A program made the translations under genes and the position numbers. This document shows, in pieces, positions 12,005 through 22,810 of a DNA stretch of 64,000 bases. The notes under the pieces were generated by a model. It was not told the origin of the DNA, searched no databases, and worked only from the letters and a program-made list of their open reading frames with translations. The stretch is taken from the NCBI GenBank assembly GCA_028622995.1, contig JAJQJQ010000007.1, forward strand, positions 7,130,001-7,194,000, given 5' to 3'. Numbering within the stretch: position 1 is the first letter of the stretch; each line of letters starts with the position of its first letter. This stretch comes from Panagrolaimus kolymaensis. Lineage: Eukaryota > Nematoda > Chromadorea > Rhabditida > Panagrolaimidae.

Positions 12005-12571
12005 TGTTAATTAAATTTTCAAAAAAAATCATTTCAAAAAAATTGCTTTCTACAAATCTTTTCCTTTTTCACACTTGTGAAAAAAGTAGTTTAACTTTGG
12101 ATAAGTAATGGTCCTTATGGTTTATCGAAAAAATGACCGAAGATTAATTAATTCGTTAACGATAAAAAGCCATGTGACTTCGTCGGTGAACAAACTTTAT
12201 ACAACTGCTTAATACAAAAGATTTAAAACAAAAAATTATATTTTATAAAAGTTAACAAAAAAACATGGAAAGGTACGCGATATAATAAAAAGTCATATTA
12301 AGAAGTTTTCTCTTTTTATAAACCTATATTTTATCATACATCAAAAATAATTTATTTTCTGCTCTTTTTTTTTCTTGTTTTTTTTTTCTAAGTTTTTAAA
12401 CGTTTGGTCTTTCTAAAGATGGTGGGTGGAAGGCCTTTCGATTTACTATGTAGATTGAAAAAAATAAAATTTTATGTAAAGGAAAAATCAACAAAAACTA
12501 AATAATATTATATCATAAAAAATTTTTGTGAAAGTAAGTTGCAATAAAATAAAAACAAAACAAAAAACATT
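12005..12571. other. Intergenic, no gene seen
   Basis: AT-rich spacer between the palindrome and the next gene's stop codon, with homopolymer runs and no protein-like frame. Confidence 0.5.
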
Positions 12572-13423
12572 TTAAGAAATCCAAATATCAGGATTTTTCC
12601 CAGTTTTCCAACTATGAATCAATTTTATTGCAGCAGCTCGCAAAGTTGATCGGTAAACTTCCAAATTATTCATTTTCATATAATAAATAACGTCTGCCCC
12701 TTCTGCAGCATTCTTTTTAACAAAATCACATAAAAGAGTAATATCTGCATCAGAAGAAATATTATAAATTGCTATAACAATTTTTTCTAACTTTGTGTTA
12801 AATTTTAAAGCATTCATCCTTTCAAAGGTTTCAGAAGTAAAAGTTTCACTTTCACACAAATAATCAAAATTTAAAATGTTGGGAACTTTTGCAAGAATTT
12901 TGTCACATGAAACTAAAGCGCCATGACTGTCACAAATATTTACAAAATCCAATGATAGAATCTGTAATTTTCCTCCATTCAACATAAAATTTAATTCATC
13001 AAGGGTTAAATTCTTATGTTCAATTACCAACAATTTAATAGTACAGCGATAAACAATTTTTAGTATTTCCGTAATACGCCCTTCACAAACTACCATTTTT
13101 CCGGTAAGCCACAATTTTAAATTTTGGAAGTTTTTAAAATATAGTTTTTGATAATCACAATAGTAACATAACAGCGATTTTTTCGAATCATAACAAGTAC
13201 AAAAGCTTTTGACGACAACGATTTTATTTTTTGCAAAAAAATATTTGGATGTTTTTTGTAGTTTCTGGTGACCAACAGCTGAGATTGGATTCTTGGATAA
13301 ATAATAAATCAAAGTAGATGGAAGAGAAAAATATTGACGTCGAATTGAATCGAAAGTAGGAGGATTTGGATGGTTAAACTTGGTTTGAAATATAGATTTT
13401 AGTTTTGGAAAAGAAAAACTCAT
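12572..13423 (-). CDS. Nematode-specific F-box-like protein, single exon, about 283 aa
   Basis: A single open frame. The ATG at 13423 (MSFSFPKLKSIF) is preferred over the one at 13465 because the paralogue at 13906-14760 aligns only from there on. The N-terminus has RRQYFSLPSTLIYYLSKNP followed by KLQKTSKYFFAKN, which resembles the F-box helix pattern. The middle is Cys-rich and ends in NLKLWLTGK. The C-terminal half alternates strand and helix segments (LQILSLDFVNICD, DITLLCDFVKKN), as in the leucine-rich or FTH-like tails of nematode F-box proteins. I do not recognise a named member. F-box function (substrate adaptor for a ubiquitin ligase) is inference from the first 50 residues only. Confidence 0.65.
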   Translation of the reverse strand: MSFSFPKLKSIFQTKFNHPNPPTFDSIRRQYFSLPSTLIYYLSKNPISAVGHQKLQKTSKYFFAKNKIVVVKSFCTCYDSKKSLLCYYCDYQKLYFKNFQNLKLWLTGKMVVCEGRITEILKIVYRCTIKLLVIEHKNLTLDELNFMLNGGKLQILSLDFVNICDSHGALVSCDKILAKVPNILNFDYLCESETFTSETFERMNALKFNTKLEKIVIAIYNISSDADITLLCDFVKKNAAEGADVIYYMKMNNLEVYRSTLRAAAIKLIHSWKTGKNPDIWIS

Positions 13424-13648
13424 AGCGCACAGAGGATGACAGAAAATATAAAAACTTATTTTCAAATAAATTTCTTCTTATTGTATGTGGGACGATGGAA
13501 AATGTAAATATCTCGAAGGTATCATGAGAACTCACAAGTTTTTTTTTAACTTTGGAAAAAATATAATAATAAACTGAAAAATACCTTAAAGGTATATTCA
13601 AGTTTATTTATAACTTATGAATATTTTTGAGGACAATATAAAGTTGAC

Positions 13649-13664
13649 CTCTCTCTCTCTCTCA
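13649..13664. repeat. (CT)n microsatellite
   Basis: About eight CT units in a row in the spacer between the two F-box-like paralogues. Confidence 0.85.
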
Positions 13665-13676
13665 ATTAGTCCACTA

Positions 13677-13721
13677 ATTCAAAATATTTTGAATAACAAC
13701 ACTTTTTGTATACAAAAAGTG
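13677..13721. promoter_or_regulatory. Two adjacent perfect palindromes upstream of the F-box-like gene
   Basis: 13677-13694 is an 18-bp perfect palindrome with half-site ATTCAAAAT. 13700-13721 is a 22-bp perfect palindrome with half-site CACTTTTTGTA. They are 5 bp apart and about 255 bp upstream of the ATG at 13423. They could bind dimeric factors or form cruciforms. No factor can be named, and AT-rich DNA raises the chance background, mainly for the first one. Confidence 0.4.
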
Positions 13722-13905
13722 ACACTCACTTTGACCTATCTTTTTGTGTAAAAAAAGCTCCATTAATTTTTTAATTGATCAACCAAGTTTTTTTAAGCAC
13801 ATTAAATTATTCACAAAAAAGAACACGATTTCATATAATTAATTTTATTCTGAATAAAAAAAACACAAAAAAAGCAATTATAATAATTTATATAATTTAA
13901 TGCAA

Positions 13906-14760
13906 TCATTTAACATATATTCTTGGTTTGATTGTTCTTGGCTTCCAACAACTTAGAAGCATACTTTCAATTACAGCTTTTAAACTTAATCGGCAGAGAA
14001 GGGAATAAGTCATTCTCATATCAAAAACATATTTTGAATTTTCATTGAAATTTTTTGGAATAATATTGCATAAAAGTTTAATATTAGCTTCATCGGATAA
14101 TTGATAAATTGATATTTTAAAATCAGTTAATTTTGTGTTAACTTTTGTTGAAAGTTCACTCATGTTTTGAAAAGTTTCATTTGTAAAAATTTCTTTTTGG
14201 GAAGAATAATGAAATTTAGTTACATTTGGAACTTTTGCAAAGCTTTTATCACAAGAAACCAAAGTTCCAATTTCATCATAAATATATGCATGGATTAATT
14301 CAAGGCATTCTATCTTTTTTCCGTCATTCAAAAGAAAATCCATTTCACTTGAGTTTAGATTCAGTTTATTTAAATCTAGAGAGCTAAGAATGCAACGATA
14401 AATATTATTTGGGATTTCAAATTTTTCTGAAAGTGTTAATTTTCCAGTCAGCCAAAATTTAATGCTTTTGACTTTCTTAAAATAAAGCTTTTGATAATTG
14501 CAGTAAGAATATAGGAATCTATTTTCTTGGAAAACAGTATTATCAACAGTGAGAATTTTATTTTTAGCAAAAAAATATTTGCATTTTTTTTTGAAGTTTT
14601 AAAAGTCCATTGGTAGAGATTGGATTCTGAGTGATATGGGAAATTACATCTGGTGGAAGGCAAAAATATTGACAATGAAAAGATTGAAATGTTTTAGGAT
14701 GTGTATGAATAAATGGTTTTTTAATAGCTTTTTGATCAACCAAATTTATCCCAACGTCTT
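13906..14760 (-). pseudogene. Frameshifted paralogue of the F-box-like gene
   Basis: From about 14755 down to 14593 the frame matches the N-terminal part of the 12572-13423 protein (HCQYFCLPPDVISHITQNPI against RRQYFSLPSTLIYYLSKNPI). It then stops (FFC followed by TAA) just after a run of nine A residues. From there a frame shifted by one carries KYFFAKNKI, YCNYQKLYFKK, FWLTGK and the whole C-terminal half, ending at 13906. No in-frame ATG is obvious upstream of 14755 because a stop lies directly before it. The single-base difference is in a homopolymer, so a sequencing or assembly error is a real alternative. Confidence 0.65.
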
Positions 14761-14897
14761 AACATACTGTGACAAAATGTTCAAACCAATCCATACTTTC
14801 GAATAAATGAGAAACAGCCGCAGCGACGATAACTTTCCAAATGAATTTTCTTTTACTTACATAATTAATTCTCATGCCATTTGTGGAAAATATAAAA

Positions 14898-14960
14898 TAG
14901 GGTTGGGATCGCGACCGATTTTAGAAAATTTCATGGTCGCGACCGGTCGCGACCAGAGCT
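14898..14960. repeat. GC-rich element starting TAGGGTTGGG with GGTCGCGACC units
   Basis: After TAGGGTTGGG (14898) come GATCGCGACC at 14907 and two perfect 10-bp palindromes GGTCGCGACC back to back (14935-14944, 14945-14954), then CAGAGCTG. The TAGGG start resembles the hAT-like insertion at 62985. I could not find a clean terminal repeat or target-site duplication. It lies about 40 bp before the NHR start at 14998. Confidence 0.45.
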
Positions 14961-14997
14961 GTCGCATATCCAAGCTTCTGATATTTGAATTCTGAAA

Positions 14998-15780
14998 ATG
15001 TGCTCCAACTCAAAAGAAGCTAAAGACTCAAAAGACTTAAATAATTGTAAAATTTGTGGAAAAACTCTTAAAAATTTGGTTTGTAAAAGATATGGAGCTC
15101 AAGCAAGTGTTGCCTGTGCAACGTTCTTTCATCGAAGTGTCAATCGAATTCAAGAATATGTTTGCAGAAATTTTAATTTATGTCTTGCAAGTAAGTTTTT
15201 TTCTTTTTTGTGATTGTTTTTACCTTAACAAAAATTAAGTTTTTTAGTGCCATCAATCCCTGGAGCAAAGTGTCGAAAATGCCGTTATTTTAAATGCTTG
15301 GAAATTGGAATGACTCATGGAAGAAAAACTGTAACCGAAACCCCAGAAAGTAAAATAATTAAATGTGGAGAATATTATGTTTTGGCTAAAAAACTAAACA
15401 ACCTCTTCATCATCATCAAAGACAATCCACAATTTTTAATTAATTATTTGGAACTCGAAGATCGAACATTGATTGATAAAGCCTTTGAGCTTTTACCAAA
15501 CAGTCAAATAACAAATTATTTGCTTCCATGGGCTGAACTTTTAATGAATAATCAAGTCCCTCTCAATAAATCCTTTGTCCTATTTTATTCCATCGTTTGT
15601 AAAATTCAAATTCCAAATCTAAATTTTGAAAATCAATTTCGTTTAATTCAATTCCAAAAAATGGTGGCTCAAAAAGAATTAACCCCCGAAAACTATGGTT
15701 TTGAAGAAATTCGAGAGGGGTTTGATAAACTAACCTACTTTTTTGTTTCTGAATACTCTGTTTATTTTGGTAAAAACTAA
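14998..15780 (+). CDS. Small nuclear hormone receptor-like protein (NHR-A), 2 exons, 241 aa
   Basis: Exons 14998-15190 and 15248-15780. The first exon encodes zinc finger 1 (CKICGKTLKNLVCKRYG) and the start of finger 2 (EYVCRNFNLCLA). The second continues with GAKCRKCRYFKCLEIGM, the typical end of a C4 receptor DNA-binding domain. About 165 residues follow, with helical segments SQITNYLLPWAELLMNN and LFYSIVCKIQIPNL in place of a full 250-residue ligand domain. In finger 1 the ligand pair that reads ACTAC in the paralogue at 63773 reads ASVAC here, so one zinc-binding Cys is missing. DNA binding and transcription control are expected from the family, but the lost Cys makes function uncertain. 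Confidence 0.8.
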
Positions 15781-16114
15781 AGAACCCTAAATAATTTTCT
15801 TTTCTCTTTAAAGTACTTTGAAAGAAAAGATATAAACTTAAATCTGTCATTTATTTTATTGTTTTTAAAATTTGTAACTCGTTAATTTTTAATTTGTTTA
15901 AGTGACATATGGTTTTTGTTTCGGATATATTTTTTATGACAAAAATAAAAGCGAAATAAATCATAATAATAAAATTAAATTATTTAATCAAATAAAAAAG
16001 AGGAACTTTTAATATAATAAAAAATTCGCATAAAAACAATTAAATCGATTTGGGAATCATAACACCAAATTTTCTTTATTTAATTATTAAAATATAACCT
16101 TTTTCTGATCATTT
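15781..16114. other. Intergenic, no gene seen
   Basis: AT-rich 3' flank of NHR-A running into the minus-strand receptor fragment. It contains several AATAAA-like sequences but no open frame of note. Confidence 0.5.
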
Positions 16115-16310
16115 TTAAATAATATAAGATGGAATTTTAGCGTCTTGTGTTGTTGTTTCTAGTTTAGCAGTATCACTTCCAAACATAGTCGAAGAATGAC
16201 CAACTTTGCGTAAATTAGATAAAGTTGGACGAAATTCTCGAACGATAACCATTGTTAACATAGCATTGGTAAATGGGACCCAACTAAATCTCATAGTTAA
16301 AAAAATCATT
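16115..16310 (-). pseudogene. Orphan C-terminal exon of a serpentine (7TM) receptor
   Basis: The 64-residue frame has WVPFTNAMLTMVIVREFRP followed by a polar, Ser/Thr-rich tail. This is the pattern of the seventh membrane helix and cytoplasmic tail of nematode chemoreceptors, in which NPxxTxxxVxxYR is typical. No other receptor exon is found upstream on the minus strand, where the MATH-BTB gene begins on the opposite strand. I treat it as a leftover exon. Confidence 0.45.
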
Positions 16311-16542
16311 GACTTCTCTTATAGTAATTTCGCATATGCAGGTATTTGTTAATCTTTTGTTCGGACGCACGAACGCAAAGACAATGAATGAAAATTGAGA
16401 AGAAGGATATGGCACGCTTCAAGAGATAAAAATATCAAACTATGCAAATTTTGGAGCATTTCATTCTCCATTCCTTCATTTAACTTTTTTTTTGCTTTCA
16501 GTTGCTTTTCATTCGGTTCATTCATCGTTTCAGGTTGCTCAA

Positions 16543-17726
16543 ATGGATTTCATGCTATTTTTGCTTTTTTGTTTCATTGGATGTATAATTTTGTACGTTG
16601 CTCTAAGAATTATCATCAAGCTGTTACATTGTCATAAATCAAGTCGCTCAACATTGGAATGTCCTTTCGCAATCAAATGGGAAATCGACGAAGCTATATT
16701 GGTTGCATGGAAAAATCCGGAAAATGGATGTTTATCAACAAAATGGTTCAATGCTGCTAATATTCCTGGTGTTCAAACTTTGTTTAGTATTTTTCCTAAT
16801 GGAAATAATGAAAAACGTCGCGGAGAAGCATGGATGTTTTTGCATGTTAGCTGTGGAAATGAAGTGAAAGTTAAATGTGAATATCAAATATCTATGGAAT
16901 CTGCTGGTTTTCTTTTTAAACTTAATAATGATCGTACAGATTCAATTGGGAAGGGAGATAAATGTTGCACCACGAATAATTTATTTAACGATCCTCGGTT
17001 TATTGTTAATGGAAAACTCTCTATCAAGTGTCAAGGAACTTTAAGTGTTGAAAGAATTCGTGAACCAGCTAAAGAAGCAAACGAAAAATGGCAAAAAGAA
17101 AGCTTTTTTGGTAATTTATGGAATGGAAATGCTAAAGATTTTGCAATTGTCGTTGGTGGAAAAACCATTCAAGTAAGTCTTTATAACTCCCTTTTAGTTG
17201 TTTCTAATTCCTCGTCTATTTTTAGGTTCATAGATACATCCTTGAAACTCGTTCACGTGTCTTTGAAGCAATGTTTAACGCCAAAATGAAAGAATCAATT
17301 GAGAACCAAATGGAAATCATCGATTTTGATTATGAAACAGTCGAAGCTGCCATCCAACTTATGTATGACCGAAAAATTTCAACTTTGAAAATGAAAGAAA
17401 AAATGGCTCTTGTACAATTCTTTGATAAATACGCTATCCTTGATATCAAAGTGAGTTGCTTTTTATATGTTCTTATTACATTCACACTTTGTTGTTTTTA
17501 GGATTCATTGGAAAATTCATTGGCAGAAAACATTTCCTTAGCTTCTGTTTGTGAAATCTCAACTTTCTCACTTCTTATTAGTTCCGTCAATCTTCAAGAA
17601 CGATGTCATGATTTCATGGTTGCTTCAATTAGAATGAATCGAACTATCTCGGATTTTGAACTCCTTGATAAAGAATTTGCTCACAAAGTTCTTAAAGATC
17701 ACTTCCATAATATTTGTAAAAACTGA
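16543..17726 (+). CDS. MATH-BTB protein with an N-terminal membrane segment, 3 exons, about 359 aa
   Basis: Exons 16543-17172, 17226-17450 and 17502-17726, all phase 0. The start at 16543 is chosen because an acceptor (CGTTTCAG) sits just before it; an in-frame ATG at 16492 would give 376 aa. Residues about 3-28 (FMLFLLFCFIGCIILYVALR) are strongly hydrophobic. A MATH-like domain follows (CPFAIKWEIDEAILVAW to about residue 170). The BTB fold starts at AKDFAIVVGGKTIQVHRYIL and continues FEAMFNAKMKES, then the BACK-like tail DFMVASIRMNRTISDFELL. Proteins of this class are usually soluble substrate adaptors for CUL-3 ubiquitin ligases; the predicted membrane anchor is unusual. Confidence 0.82.
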
Positions 17727-18507
17727 TTTATTTTGTATGTAATGTCTTATTTCTTCTTTGCTATTTATAATAAAAACATTTATCTCTTGTAAAATTCTTG
17801 ACTTCATAAAACAAAATTTTGTAAAAGTTGTATTTTGAAAATTGTGACAAAAATTTTGTGATAAAACACTTTTTAAACTTTTGTCTATTGCTTAACGTTT
17901 CGCACTTTTATGGTTGACATTCTTTCTTCAAACCAGCCAGCTTCTAACTTTCTTAAAAAAACAAACAACAAAAAAGATGATAGCATTGTTAAAGCAGCTG
18001 TAAATTCGTTGCTTTACACAAACTTTACTCATTCATTAACTTTTTTTTGTCCGTGTATTAGTTTACTTTTTTTGTTGTTGCATCTTTTTTGCTAAAACAG
18101 ATTTTTAAGCTGCATGCTTTCATGTGGTCGTTCTACCATAGAACGCAACTGGACACTTCCTCATCAAAAAGTATGGAAGTTTTGGAATAAAACATATTTA
18201 ATTTTATTGTTATCTTTATTAACAATGGCGTCGAATAAGAAAAAAATATTAAAAGAAAAAAAGCTTCTTTATAATATTTAATTCTTACATTGAAATATTT
18301 TTTCATGTGTTTATTATTGCTGCTAACTTAAACAATGGAAATAATTTTTTTTGTCTCGAAATCATATACTTTTTTGCGGATTTTTAGAATAAAAACCTAA
18401 AAACGTCATTTTTATTTTATATTATTTTAATTTTTTGAGGGGTTTGAAAGATAATAATACTTTTATAATATTAAATACTAAATTCTAAAAAAATAAAATA
18501 TTTAATT
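17727..18507. other. Intergenic, no gene seen
   Basis: AT-rich spacer. An open stretch at 17910-18095 is low in complexity beyond its first 30 codons and has no recognisable domain. Confidence 0.5.
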
Positions 18508-20040
18508 ATGAGGTTCCGAAGTGTCAAAAAGCTTCGAAGTGCATTGCTAAAATTTTCTATTCTTATTTCATTATTTTTAACCATTTTCTTATTTTATGAA
18601 AATTTATTAGACTTTGAAATCTATGAAAAAATTTATCAGCCATTTATTACTACTTTTTCACGTCCTGTAATATTAGTTGTTGTTGAAAGTTTAAGCGATT
18701 TAAATAATTATAAATTAGCTCAAAAAAGTTTAGAATGTTATTGTAAAATATTTAATTATATTTTAATTCGAATTGCAATGGAAAATGATTTTGAAATGAA
18801 AGCTGCGTGTCCCCAAAAAGATGTAAGTTAAACTTATTTTTTGTGGCGTTCATTTTTTTGAAGAAATAGAATTTCTGGATTTTAGCTTGATAATTTTAGA
18901 TAATGTTCCAACGACATTGTGTTACAATAAAAATTCTTCGTGATAATCCTCAAATCGAATATTTGCTTTTTCTTGATGCGGATATGGGAGTTATTAATCC
19001 TTTTCATTTAATTGAAAATTATATTCAACCTGAATTTGATTTACTTTTTTATGAAAGAATTTTTGATTATGAAATTATGGCTGGCACTTATTTGATTAAG
19101 TAATAAAATAATAATAATTTATTAAATTTTTTGTTATTCTTGTTTTTTAGAAATACACCAAATGCAATAAATTTTTTGCAAGCTTGGGTTGATTATGGAC
19201 CTAAGATGCCTAAAAGCTTTAATGGAAGAGATAATGCAGCACTCCATGTAAGTCATCAAAAATAAATGTGAATCTGTAGCAGGGCTGTTCAAGATCAAAA
19301 AGCCTCAATATTGGTTTTTAGAAGAAAAAAATTTAGTTGATTTTTTTGGCTCAGTTTCAAGTTTAGATATCCAAGTTTCGAGTGGTGGCAATTTTTTTTT
19401 TCGACCAAAGTCTCGAATATTAATTTTGGTAAAAAAAGTAAAAAGAATAATTTTTTCTTAAAAACTTTGTCAGACTTAGAAAACCAATGCTAAAAATAAT
19501 TTTTTTAGCAAATTTTTGTTGATTTTTATAAACCTTTTGATGAACGAAATAGTCTATGTCGAAGGATTTGGGAAAATTCGAAGTAAGTAAGCTTTTAATT
19601 TGTTTTTTAGTTGTTGCAAATTGAAAGTTTATATTTTACATTACAGAAATTGGGATGATTATTGGAAATATGTTGCTTGCATACGATTAATCTTAGGCGA
19701 TACCCTAATTTTTGATCGAATAAAAATTATATCTAAATCATCCAAACATGCATGGGCTCGAGATGGATGGTTGCTTGATTCAAATTGGAGTAATCGCGAT
19801 TTTATTTTTCATGGTTGGAAAGATCGAACGTTAAATCAAAAAGAGGGGTTTGGAAAATGGCCTAATCCCTTTGCACCAAATATAAATTTTCCATTGTCGG
19901 AATGCTCATTAAAAAATGATAATCCATATAAAAATTGGAAATATAATAGCAAATTTATAAAAAATGATAATTACATAAAAAAAGAATTAGAAGTAATTGC
20001 AACTCAGGTTAAAAATAAGTATTTGAATGATATAAAATGA
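18508..20040 (+). CDS. DUF273-family glycosyltransferase-like protein, 5 exons, 359 aa
   Basis: Exons 18508-18822, 18900-19099, 19151-19247, 19509-19582 and 19647-20040 join in frame. The N-terminus is a type II anchor (basic MRFRSVKKLRSALLK, then ISLFLTIFLFYENLL). The core has LLFLDADMGVINP with the DxD-like motif at residues 131-133, then DLLFYERIFDYEIMAGTYL, FLQAWVDYGPKMP, FNGRDNAALH and ARDGWLLDSNW. This order is characteristic of DUF273, a nematode family with a nucleotide-sugar transferase-like fold. Expected location is the Golgi lumen; substrate unknown. Intron 3 (19248-19508) is larger than the others and begins its repeat-like part with CAGGGCTGTTC. Confidence 0.85.
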
Positions 20041-20618
20041 TAATAAATAAAAATTAAAAATTTTCTTGAAATTATATTTTTTTATTGAATTCTGAAATAT
20101 AAATGCCGTTAGTTATCAAGAAAGACGAGAACATCTAAGCATGAATAAAAAAAAGTTGTAAACAAAATATCCACGATTTTTGAAAGCATTTGGCTTCGTT
20201 AAAAAACCAATAAATTTCAAAAATGATGTAGTTTAAAAAAAGTTTTTGATTCTCACTTTTTTTGGAAGATTTTTAAAAAAAACATTGAATCGTTTTTAAA
20301 ACTTACTTTTGCTGTCAGTTTTGAATTTATGCTCTTAAATAGTAACGGTAATTAATTAAAAAATGTTTAACCATTTTTTCGTTTAAAATGGATTTGATTT
20401 ATATTTAAATTTTAAACTAATAAAGCCGAAAAAAAAGTGTTAATAAAAGTTTGCTTTAACAAACAAAGAAAGCTGAAACAAAATAATGCTTACTAAAAAT
20501 AGAAAGGAAACTAAAGAAATAAAATGTGTTATAATTTTTCATAAAAAAATTAATTAATTTAAAAAAACTAGGGAGTGATTTTTTTAATATTAGCGAAAAT
20601 AAATAAATAATTTTAAAA
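20041..20618. other. Intergenic, no gene seen
   Basis: AT-rich spacer between the DUF273 and GT92 genes. No protein-like frame. Confidence 0.5.
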
Positions 20619-22810
20619 ATGCGGCGAAAAATATTTTTGTTTAAAAATAAAATATTATTTTTATTTTATTGTTTTTTTCTTTTCAAATTAATTTTTATTT
20701 TATGTTATAAACAAAAGGATAATTTATTGCCGAGTTCGTCTGCAACGATTACAATCATTTCAGCAACATATTATCACACTTCTAAATTGTAAGTCCAAAG
20801 AGGGAGATTTCTAAAAAATAGAAGACAGAGGTAATTTGAAATACGACAAAATTTTGTGCCTAAAAATTTTTTTTATAAAATAGATATTGTGTTTTAAAAT
20901 TAATCGTTCGTTACACAAGTATCAGAGCTTGGCAAAATTAGACGTCTTCTGCTTTTATCAGAGCTCTAGAATCTAAACCATAAGAGTTTTTTTTTAAGTA
21001 AAATATATCAAAATAATAAAATATGTTTGAACAATAAAGAAAAATATTTTTTTCATTCTCGATCAAAATCAACAACACAAAGACTCAAGACAATGGTCTT
21101 AAGAAAATGTGTTTATGATCGTGACTTCTCGGGACTTTGAGTCTTGGAGTTCTGTTTTTGCCATAAAAAATTATTCAAAAAAAAAACTTCCTAACTTTAG
21201 CTTGAATAACTTTAGACTTTTTTGCAGTTACAAACCTAACACCATGGTTTTACATTATAATGCCAAGAAAACACTTTCATTAAATCATAAATGGATTTGT
21301 TTGACTCAAAATTATAAAGGTGAAAAATTAATTTCTCCGATAATTCCATATCCTGCATTTAAAACATCATATTTTTGTGAAATTCAAACTTTTGCATCGA
21401 ATTGTTCCACCGTGGAAAATCCAACACATTTTGCTTTAACTTCCTTTCCAATAAATAAAAATTCTGATTTTGTTAATCCACCAAAAATTAATATTCCATT
21501 TAGAAAAGCTGTTTCAGGAAATTTTAATGTTATTTCTTGCGTGAGTCCTTTGTTTTTAAATGAAAAATGGCAAATTAATTTATTGAGTATCGAAATGTAT
21601 TCTTATTTTGGTGTAAATAAGCAAATATATTATTTTATGAGTATCCTTGAAAATGGATTTCAACTTTTAAAAGTAAGCATTGATTAACAAAAATCAAAAA
21701 ATTGGGCTCCCAAAGCAAAGTTTTTTTTTAAACTTGAGCAGTTTTTTGTAAAAAAAATTTCATGTTTTTTCTTATCACGAAAACTTTTAATTAATGAATT
21801 AAAATTTATAAATAATTTAGGAATATGAAAAATTTGGTTTAATTATATTACATCCTTGGATTGTTCCCGATGTAGATAATAATTTAATTAGAATGCAAAG
21901 TGATTTTCGTAACCAAGCTTCAGCTTTAAATGATTGTTATTTATTATATCGAGAAGCGGCAGAATTTATAATTGTTCATGATCCCGATGATATTTTTATT
22001 CCAACTAATGGAAATACTATTTATAGGTAAAAAAAATTAACTTCCCTAAATTTTTCTGAATCGTTAATAAAAAATTATTTTTTTAGCAACGCTCAAATAA
22101 GTTTCCAAAAAAATCCATCGGCTGCATGGATTCCATATTTGAGATATCACACCAAAATCAAACTTTCCAAAACTTTCAATCATTTTTCAATATTAAAATC
22201 TTTGAAATCAGCAAAAATTTCGAATGACAATATTCGGGAGAAATCTCTTCATCGAACAGCTTTCGTTGGTTCAGCCTGGACTCATTATGCTCGAAATGTT
22301 AAATATGGTTTTACTGAATATAATATAACTGAGGAGCATGGATTTTTTATTCATATTCGAAATATTACTTTTATCGATGATAATGAGCAGCAGCTTGATT
22401 CAGATTTTAGTTTAGAAGAAATGAAAAAATTTAATTTTAATTTATTTTTTCGAAATCTCAAAGAAATGCTTGGAGGCAGCGGCGGTGGAAAAATGAAGTT
22501 AAAAGAAATGCAACAAAATTTTTCTTTGCGTTTTGAGAAGCTTATGAAAATTGGAACTTTGAAAAATTTAACTTTAACGGATTTTTATTCGACTTTGATA
22601 GATAAATGTTATAATCAAATTTTTTATGATCCAAATGTAATAATTAAATATTGTCCAACACATTTTCGATGTCAAATCCCTGAAATATCCGGGTTAAGAT
22701 GTATTCAAGCTGAACAAAATTTTGGTAAAAGCACTATAGAAAATCAAACTGTTTTTTATTCAAATGAAGCTCCAAGAACAGTACTTAACTTGAATGGTTG
22801 TAAACTTTAG
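20619..22810 (+). CDS. Glycosyltransferase family 92 (former DUF23) protein GT92-a, 4 exons, 514 aa
   Basis: Exons 20619-20788, 21228-21672, 21821-22026 and 22087-22810 join in frame. Exon 1 encodes a short basic cytoplasmic tail and membrane anchor (KILFLFYCFFLFKLIFIL), then SATITIISATYYHTS. GT92 hallmarks follow: NVISCVSPLFLNEKWQ, YSYFGVNKQIYYFM, LHPWIVPD, FRNQASALNDCYLLYREAAEF and the acidic HDPDDIFIP (residues 258-265). The C-terminal part has HRTAFVGSAWTHYA, HGFFIHIRN and CPTHFRCQIP. C. elegans GALT-1 of this family adds galactose to core fucose of N-glycans in the Golgi, so a similar role is plausible. The paralogue at 58334-60625 has the same exon pattern. Confidence 0.92.

Larger units (their letters stand above)
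13424..13905. other. Spacer between the tandem F-box-like genes
   Basis: Holds the 5' flank of the 12572-13423 gene, a short CT microsatellite at about 13649-13664 and two adjacent perfect palindromes (separate entry). No coding sequence seen. Confidence 0.5.
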
